Of a DNA stretch of 64,000 bases, positions 57,701 to 64,000 are shown piece by piece; the first letter of the stretch is position 1, and every line of letters starts with the position of its first letter. The position numbers were made by a program, and so were the translations under genes. Source of the DNA: Antedon bifida (taxonomy: Eukaryota; Echinodermata; Crinoidea; Comatulida; Antedonidae); assembly GCA_963402885.1 (NCBI GenBank), contig OY727096.1, positions 19,139,820-19,203,819 of the forward strand, written 5' to 3'. The notes below the pieces were generated by a model. It saw nothing but the letters and a program-made list of their open reading frames with translations. It was not told where the DNA came from and ran no database searches.

Positions 57701-57935
57701 AGTAAAAACAGCTCATTGCCCTATGTTCAGAAATGAATAGGGGACTTACCTTTACAGTACATACATATTTCATTGAAATATTATTGTATTTTGTATTCAG
57801 ATTTCTAAATGGGGTGAAGTTGAATGGGGTCATCGAATTGATCACATGGATCTACAAGCAAGAGTAGCAGCTGCCACGTTGTTTGTACACCTGGTAACCG
57901 AGACGACGCATAAAATTAAGAAAATTGCAATATGA
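54798..57935 (+). CDS. ATPAF2: ATP synthase F1 assembly factor 2 (ATP12 family)
   Basis: Six exons: 54798-54891, 55104-55294, 55393-55490, 55968-56161, 56439-56554 and 57801-57935; 275 residues (human has 289). ATPAF2 is a matrix chaperone that holds the F1 alpha subunit during ATP synthase assembly. Residues 1-31 form a basic presequence. The ATP12 domain follows: RKKFYKSVSI, FEINLDQRKLKTPSGKLL, VPSEALAIAVCTEWD, TLCNTALDNPTGRNKEQ, LVELQTREWDPLLDW, SRLEEEFQISKWGEVEWGH. Exon 4 must begin at 55968 (TTTAG|TTACAG) to give DTVCYRQELP; the AG six bases later would create a stop at the junction. SINEs sit in introns 3 and 5 and a MITE in intron 4. Confidence 0.97.
55558..55758 (+). mobile_element. 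tRNA-derived SINE, copy 2
   Basis: Same family as 52713-52985 but with a single B-box unit: GGAGCTGTAGCTTGGGTGGT, GGGGTTCAATCCTGACCTAG, CCTAAGCCTCAAATGGGACT, ATCCTGTAATTGGCAAG and GGATGCATATCAAA. It is in ATPAF2 intron 3, sense orientation, and ends before GATGAT-rich simple sequence. Confidence 0.8.
56277..56394. mobile_element. MITE family A copy in ATPAF2 intron 4
   Basis: TAA-AGCTCTGTCTACACTATC at the left, core blocks present, right end truncated after ATCACATTTTTTAAG. Confidence 0.75.
57541..57760 (+). mobile_element. Second tRNA-derived SINE family
   Basis: The head GATGTTGGTTAGGACACTTG and B-box-like GGGTTCAATTCCCGACA are spaced like a tRNA. The body includes GAGTACCTGGTTGAAAATAC and the tail ATAGGGGACTTACC. 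It lies in ATPAF2 intron 5. Confidence 0.65.
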
Positions 57936-58017
57936 CAAGAATCTAACAAACCAAGTTTTTTTGGAAAGAAACATGAAAATTTCCATTATAGGTTTGTGGA
58001 AATAGTAGATTCCTTAG

Positions 58018-58023
58018 AATAAA
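58018..58023 (+). terminator. ATPAF2 poly(A) signal
   Basis: AATAAA 83 bases after the stop. Another AATAAA lies near 58170. Confidence 0.55.
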
Positions 58024-58522
58024 ACACCTGCAACATGATGAGTCAAGAGTAACAGCTGTCAGCAAGTAACATTAATACAAACAACAATGACTGGACACCT
58101 GCATAGTCTGGCCCTGTGCCAAGTCTAAATAATTCTTCCTTGGTCAGTGTTATTGAGTGAAAAAATAGTCAAATAAAAAGCAATTACTCCCTACAGGGTG
58201 GAGTTATCCTCCAAGACTGCACTGAGATGCAGCTCAGGGTTGCAGCAACAATATTACAGCAACTTAAGGATGTATTTTATGCTAATTAATAAAAAAAAAA
58301 TTACATTAATTCTGTATTACTTTCTGTAGTTTTTATGTATACATTTTATTTCATTTAGTATGTTGCGTTTCTTGTTATTGGGTTACTAAGAACCAGAACA
58401 AATTATTCAAAATATTAGTATAAATTTATTATACTTTTATATTCAGGCATAAAATCTACAACAAAAATGTTTTAATTATTTACAAAGAATTGAGATATTT
58501 AAATTAGAAAAATATATTTACA

Positions 58523-58528
58523 TTTATT
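58523..58528 (-). terminator. DRC3 poly(A) signal
   Basis: AATAAA on the minus strand about 130 bases after the DRC3 stop. A second lies at 58425-58430. Confidence 0.5.
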
Positions 58529-58655
58529 AATATTTTAATATAATACATTAATCCACTTGGCCATACAGTATTTATCTCAATTTCACGTCCAACTGTGTCT
58601 CACAAAATGTAGAGATAATAACATGGGGTCAAAGTGCATACCACACGGTCAAAGT

Positions 58656-61600
58656 TTACAAAGTTCCCTGCAAGTCCAATAATTCTAGCTCATCACTTAG
58701 ATGATCGATAAAATTACTGATTTCTTTCACACGATCTCTGTTACGCTTCACTTCTTCCACGTTATGGATTCCCTCTATTAGACTTGCCATCCAGCCGTTT
58801 GCCCTCTGTATAATGTCGTCCTCCCTGTTGTCAATCTTCAACATGTGCACGTCGTGAGATGCGCTAACAGCGTTTGAAATTGTGTCTTTGTCAACAAATA
58901 ACTAAAGATAAAAGAAGAAAAATGATAATGTACTGTATTCATTATTTTGAAACAACCTAAAGCCAAAACCAAATATGATATCATCATGTCCATACATGGG
59001 CACATCACATTTTGTTGTCACATAAAGTGTGATAGTGTAGACAGAGCTTTAGAAAAGTGTCAACAGGATTCTAACACTTTTTCAAGATAATTTTTTCAGA
59101 AAAAAATAATCTTCAATTATACCATTTTGAGATCCTCAGGGAGATCGTCATCAAGTTCATTTTTCATGTATTTTTCCAACGTAGCGATGGCAGTCTCCAA
59201 CAGACGCTCATGGTGAATGTTCTCTAAATCACGTATCTGTGATATCGTGCGAGATAGTTAAAGAAATATATGTTAGCAGAGTTATTTATAAAGCTCTGTC
59301 TACAATATCAAACTTTATGTGACAACAAATTTTGATGTGCTCATATATGGACATGATGATGTCATATCACTAACATATTTGGGCACATCACACTTTCTTT
59401 TGTCAAACTAGTTTGATAGTGTAGACAAAGCTTTACATTCATATCTGATTAATAGACAGAGCTCAAGACATGCTTAATTATCATGATGCAGATTATATAA
59501 TACATATTTTAAAGGATATAGTCCCTGTACGTTCTCTACAAATGTTGCAACGAAATCTGCCATATTTCTCTCAAATTCTTTGATAGTATCCTACAACAAA
59601 AATAAACAATATCTTGAAATTATTCTGCTTAAATCATTAAACACATTTAAGCACTCGGTACAAGTATCTTTCTCAGGATCATTACCTCAAGTTGGTCAAC
59701 AATTTGCATCTCCAAGCCCATCAGTTTGTCACACAATGCATCTACTTCCTCCTTGTATTCATCCACACGACCTTTCAATACATTGGGGTCACTAATCTGA
59801 CTAAACTCTGCAAACACCTATGTAATGTAAAAATACTGTATATTAGTACAATCTATTATTAAGCTCTGTCTACACTGAAAAAAAGTGTGACGTGTGCCTA
59901 AATATGGTAATGGCATGACATCATCATGTCCATATGGTCACATCACATTTTTTTGTCACATAAAGTTTGATAGTGTAGACAAGGCTTTAGTTATAAACTC
60001 AAAGTAATGTGGGTATGATTGACGATTACAATATTAACGATGGAGATAAAGATTTGATAATGAATTGATAATGCAGTACCTTCTTTCTGTATTGGTTAAA
60101 CTTCTTTATTTCATTGATGGCATCTTTTTTATTTTCATCCTTTGCTTCTTGAATGCAAGCGTAGAACTCTTGGACATCATGTTCTCGTCTGTCAAACTCC
60201 TTTAGACCAAACTGAAACACCTGCTGACAGATCCCCACCATTTTCTCTTTATATGTAAGTCTCATTAAGGAAGATACACATTTACAAATCCCCATGGTAT
60301 CAATGTTAACTTAAGAGCATCAGTGGCTTAACACAGAGACCTGAGGCCTCTGGTCCAGAACCCCTAAGTGGCCCTGCAATACTGGAGGTCTTAGATGTTT
60401 TCATATTTTTTCGACATGATTTAAAGCCTGTTGTTTCCTCTTGGCTCTGCTCAGGGGCCCCTGTAAGCTCCGGGGCCCCTGTGTTAGCCAGTGTGCGCTC
60501 ATAGCCGTTACGCCACTGAAGAGGGTCATATTGGAAACTGAATACTAATAATTCTACTATTACTGCAGTAAATTAATAAATGTTTGCTCCTGCACCCATC
60601 TACAGTATCCACATGGGGTATCAAATTTTTGTAGGCCTTCAGGCGCAGTTACAAATAATGTAGCAGAAGAAAATAGAATCATTTAGAAAAAAAATGTTAT
60701 AACTGATAATTGAAAGGATATGAGAGAAGTAACTCATCAACTCCTGGTAAGGCTGCAAGGTTCACTGCTTCAGGGTCGTCTGTGAACATACTGTCAAATA
60801 GGTAAGGTCCATTCAGATTCTCCACATAAGCAGCCTGCAAATGAAAAGTAATGATTAGAAAAGATTCATGTAACTGGGGTAAATGGTATATAGAGTTGTG
60901 GACCCAAGCCTGCCATGTTAGGCAGTAGCTTGTGAAAGTGGAGACATTGTTGTGGGCCTAGACCTGCCTTGTTAGTGTTAGACAGTAGCATAGACTATTT
61001 ATTATTTTAGTATTACATTAAGCTCTGTCTATACTTTCAAATGATATGGACATGATGATGTCAAATCACCATATTTGGGCACTTCACACTTTTTTCGTCA
61101 AACTAGCTTGATAGTGTAGACAGAGCTTTAGTGTGCTTACCTTCTGCCTGGCATATTCTTCTTGTTGCAGCTTCCTGTCTTTCTCTTTCAGCTCAGCTGC
61201 CATCTCATCTGCAACCAGCTCTTCAATGGCATATCTATACTTTTCTACTGCAGCTTCTCTCTAGTAAAAAAAAAACAAAACAAACTAGCTAGTTGGAGTA
61301 GTTACACAGTTGCATGCTCCAATTCCTTAACCTATGTTGTCACTAGGCTTGTACCTTTGGATTGAAGGGCTGGAAGTACAAATTCTGGGTCTGGATTGCT
61401 CATGAGAAAAGTAGTAGCCACAAACTAAGCTTCAGTTTACACATGGGATTGATTATGCTCATTCTTTAACTAAGAAGTTCCCATCACTGTTGGGTTGTAC
61501 TGTCAGCTTTTACTGTGGACTGTGGGCTATGATGTAATGTGTGGTGAGAGGAAATAAAAATATACAAACTTACTGTGTTGCCATCAATTAGCCTAAAATC

Positions 61601-63010
61601 TAAATACACCAATGATGGAATATGTGCGACAACAAACGGCTTGTAGTTATCATCATCGCAAAATGCATTCCCATTGAGATTTAACGTCTGCAGATTTCGA
61701 AACCTTCTCAGGTAAACAAGCTGCGAATTAAAATAAATATTTTTCAGAATTCACCAAAAAAATTGGGCTTACCTATTGATCTCATGAAAGAGAGTGAGTA
61801 TTATTAAAATTGTTTTACTTTCTTAATTTAATAAATTGAATTAACATAATAAATATATGTAACATATGACCTGACTGTAGAAACAAATACAAGTTTGTTT
61901 TAATATCAAATAACATACTGCATTAGCTAATACAATTGTATCAAATTAAATCTATTATACGTACATTTTCCAGGCTAGAGAGCTTGTTGTTGCCCACTGA
62001 GAACACATGTAGGTTTGTGAGGCTTGCCATGTTCTCCAGAGCTGCTATTCTGTTGTTGTATAGTGTCAGGTCCTCAAGTTTCCCTAGCTTGTCTAAGCCT
62101 TCAATGACTTCAATATTGTTAAATGACAAATCTAGAAGACATTTCAAAAGTTCAAAGTTATATTATTAATAAGAATAGCTTTTCATTGTCAGTCAACAAT
62201 CAAACTTATAAACAAACCATATCCCATAAAGACCTAAATAGTGTTTTAAAAAAACCTTTAAGGCTAACCAAGTAAAATCTAAATATAAGTTTCCTAAATG
62301 CCAACCCAGACAGCATTTTATGACGAAGCCCGTCAAATTGTCTTGACCCGTCGTCGTTCTGAGTTGGCCTTTAAGAAACTTATATTGAGATTTTACTGGG
62401 TCGGCCTTTAGCTACGGTGTATCAGTATTATATCTTACCTAACCACACCAAATTGACCAATGCATCAAGGCCCTCGATTCTTTCAATAATGTTGTTATCT
62501 AATTGTAACTTAACAAGACTTGTAAACTGCCACAAATTATCAATTTTAAGAATATCTATAAAAGAAAAACATTTGAATATTTGTTAACCAATCAGTATTC
62601 TATATATTTAAGCAGTTAGAGTTTTTAGTCGCGTGCAACGCAAATCTACAGCTCACTATGTCAGTTAGTTGGTCGGTAAACACTAACTTGAGCACGTGAC
62701 TGCAGCCATGTATATGGCCTTGTTCTAAATGATGTGAGTTTTTTAAGTTTTTGTAAGTTATTAGAGTTTTTTTGGATGAGATGTTTCTGAAAAAAAAAGA
62801 AATTGAAAACAAATAATGTGAGAGAAAAAAAAAACATTTTTGCAACTGACTTTTGAAGTCTAGTCTTAATTGAAGAACGTCACCAAAATCAATCCCTTCA
62901 GATTTTGCTATTTTTCCAGCTTCTTCTTTCGGTCCTTGTTCTTCCACTGCTTTCTGTAACATATCCTCCTCAATCACTGACGGCTCAACCGTATCATACA
63001 GACGACTCAT
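58656..63010 (-). CDS. DRC3: Dynein regulatory complex subunit 3 (LRRC48)
   Basis: Eleven exons: 62851-63010, 62439-62555, 61965-62131, 61574-61720, 61141-61260, 60722-60834, 60080-60254, 59686-59817, 59520-59590, 59123-59246 and 58656-58901. They join in phase to 523 residues, the length of human DRC3. DRC3 belongs to the nexin-dynein regulatory complex of motile cilia and flagella. The start [18 protein letters not shown] matches the family. Leucine-rich repeats span about residues 45-200 ([48 protein letters not shown]). A long coiled-coil region follows to the C-terminus, with [20 protein letters not shown] and [16 protein letters not shown]. Nine introns are GT-AG; introns 6 and 9 are AT-AC. 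The CDS is convergent with ATPAF2. Confidence 0.97.
58965..59051. mobile_element. MITE family A copy in DRC3 intron 10
   Basis: Right half of the element: core ATGTCCATACATGGGCACAT through GTAGACAGAGCT-TTA. The left half is decayed. Confidence 0.75.
59247..59519 (-). other. U12-type AT-AC intron (DRC3 intron 9)
   Basis: Read on the minus strand, the donor is CT|ATATCCTTTA (first intron base 59519), a match to the U12 consensus. A branch-site match TTCTTTAAC lies at 59265-59257, and the acceptor GCAC ends at 59247, 11 bases past the branch adenosine. Joining 59520 to 59246 reads [13 protein letters not shown], aligning without gaps to human VQSLMAQCRDLEN. No GT-AG choice gives this. The intron is phase 2. 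Confidence 0.9.
59288..59435. mobile_element. MITE family A copy inside the U12-type intron of DRC3
   Basis: Full copy in inverted orientation: AGCTCTGTCTACAATATCAA at the left and TTTGATAGTGTAGACAAAGCT-TTA at the right. It fills over half of the 273-base intron but leaves donor, branch site and acceptor untouched. Confidence 0.9.
59859..59990. mobile_element. MITE family A copy in DRC3 intron 7
   Basis: TTA-AGCTCTGTCTACACT at the left, core with a short deletion (CATATGGTCACATCACA), right end GATAGTGTAGACAAGGCT-TTA. Target-site TTA on both sides. Confidence 0.85.
60255..60721 (-). other. U12-type AT-AC intron (DRC3 intron 6)
   Basis: Read on the minus strand, the donor is TC|ATATCCTTTC (first intron base 60721), the U12 consensus. 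The branch site TTCCTTAAT lies at 60272-60264 and the acceptor CTTAC ends at 60255, 10 bases past the branch adenosine. The joined exons read [20 protein letters not shown], aligning without gaps to human LPGVGELLETYKDKFVIICV. A GT-AG alternative (GTTACT with AATGAG) loses two residues and has a poor donor. The intron is phase 2. Confidence 0.92.
61021..61127. mobile_element. MITE family A copy in DRC3 intron 5
   Basis: A short but terminally intact copy: TTA|AGCTCTGTCTATACT at the left and GTGTAGACAGAGCT|TTA at the right. This gives the clearest 3-bp TTA target-site duplication of the family. Confidence 0.88.
62261..62407. mobile_element. Palindromic MITE, family D, in DRC3 intron 2
   Basis: TTA|AGGCTAACCAAGTAAAATCT on the left pairs with AGATTTTACTGGGTCGGCCT|TTA on the right. 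The arms continue inward (AAGTTTCCTAAATGCCAAC with GTTGGCCTTTAAGAAACTT). It is 147 bp long, with a TTA duplication and a GTCGTCGT-containing centre. Confidence 0.85.
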
Positions 63011-64000
63011 GTTTTATTTTATACACTCTTCCTGAGTTGAAGATCGATAAGTAATGTCCCCTTCTGGACTAGGCCTATGTCTGTAAAAAATTAATTTTAA
63101 AATGAACAAATAGTAAAAGTAGGAATTTGATTTTTCGATGAATTACAGTACACAGTATCAAATTCTAGACACACAGTACAATGGATAGCCCCAATACTAA
63201 GCCTAGGCGAGTCATGACAGTACAGAGAGGGCCAATCACACTCCACCTGTCCTCTCATTCATACACCAACCTGGTTGTGGGGGTGGGTCTAAGAGGCCTA
63301 GCCTAGCTAGCTAGGCTAGGCTACTCGGCTTCTAGCCCTAGCTAGCTAAGCCTAGTCCTAACTATATAAGGCCTGAATATTAGGATAGTAAAAATTAGCT
63401 ATTTTTATTCAATAAACACTTGTTAGTACTTTTTAAAGTAATTTTGTTTAGAAATATGATAGTGCTAACTTTTTTGTGTATCGTTGTTAAGCAGAGTATC
63501 CCATCATACTTCACTGAACTTGGTGGCGCTGTTGTTTATTTTGATTTTCTTCTTGCCTTCATTTGTTTACTTCGTGTGTCTACTTTTTAAGATTTTCTTT
63601 TATGTTATAAGTGTATATAAAGTTATTCATACGTTTAGGGCTTACTAGAAGTTTTATTTGCAGTATTGCTTTCCACTTTGTTATTACCATAGTCACTCAA
63701 ACACACAACTATTTATGCTAGGCCTATTCATTTTAGTTCACGTGTGGATCAAGCTAGCTATGTTGGCTGGCCTGGCCCTCCCATGCCGACTCCCGGCTGA
63801 CCTATGGGTAGGCCTAGGCCTACTATATAACAATCATGCTAACGACCATGTTACATTTATTTAGACCTAGTTGATTAGCAGGATCGTCATAGGCCTAGAT
63901 TGAATCGTATGTAATATCTGTTTTTGTTAACCAGGTCTGAGGTATAAAAAAAACAAACAAAATTGGTACTGTCACTGATGGCTGCGCAAGTAACATTACC
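63011..64000. other. Upstream region of DRC3, no further gene identified
   Basis: A possible acceptor on the minus strand (TTTTTTACAG at about 63081-63090) suggests that the DRC3 5'UTR is spliced to a non-coding first exon further right. The 63290-63370 stretch is a run of TAGCCTAGCTAGGC-type palindromic text. I see no RFX X-box that I would trust. The plus frame 63658-63864 lacks a recognisable domain. Confidence 0.5.

Noticed and set aside
60241-60760. GT-AG solution for DRC3 intron 6 (donor GTTACT near 60730, acceptor AATGAG near 60259)
   Set aside because: It keeps the frame but drops two residues relative to the family and uses a poor donor. The AT-AC U12 solution has consensus donor, branch site and acceptor, and gap-free alignment.

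Overview
The window is a gene-bearing stretch of an AT-rich animal nuclear genome. Genes are split into short exons with GT-AG introns (plus two AT-AC introns), and the proteins are close to their human counterparts. tRNA-derived SINEs, palindromic MITEs and very many copies of the octamer TAGGCCTA fill the non-coding DNA. This suggests a marine invertebrate deuterostome, most likely an echinoderm. The species guess is inference; the gene calls do not depend on it.

Layout. (1) 0.56-5.4 kb, minus: WDR45B/WIPI3, an autophagy PI3P-binding beta-propeller whose last exon(s) lie beyond the left edge. (2) A 378-bp bidirectional promoter, then 5.8-7.8 kb, plus: ECHS1, mitochondrial enoyl-CoA hydratase, complete. 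(3) 7.9-28.7 kb: about 21 kb without a recognisable gene, holding two long foldback DNA transposons (13.0-13.9 and 16.3-17.3 kb), tandem duplications, a minisatellite and small palindromes. (4) 28.7-51.2 kb, minus: NDUFAB1, mitochondrial acyl carrier protein, complete, with a 16-kb intron full of repeats and a probable 3'UTR intron. (5) 52.4-54.5 kb, minus: GID4, substrate receptor of the CTLH/GID ubiquitin ligase. (6) A 252-bp bidirectional promoter, then 54.8-57.9 kb, plus: ATPAF2, F1-ATPase assembly factor. (7) 58.7-63.0 kb, minus: DRC3, nexin-dynein regulatory complex subunit. (8) 63.0-64.0 kb: upstream region of DRC3.

Three genes (ECHS1, NDUFAB1, ATPAF2) encode mitochondrial proteins. 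I see no operon-like logic; the organisation is two head-to-head pairs (WDR45B/ECHS1 and GID4/ATPAF2) and two convergent pairs (ECHS1/NDUFAB1 and ATPAF2/DRC3). The GID4-ATPAF2-DRC3 block has the same order and relative orientation as human 17p11.2.

The best finds are two U12-type AT-AC introns in DRC3, one carrying a MITE; a 17-bp minisatellite in ECHS1 built from copies of its own 5' splice site, with an in-frame alternative donor; the conserved three-gene block; and two foldback transposons with intact target-site duplications. I found no convincing new multi-gene system.
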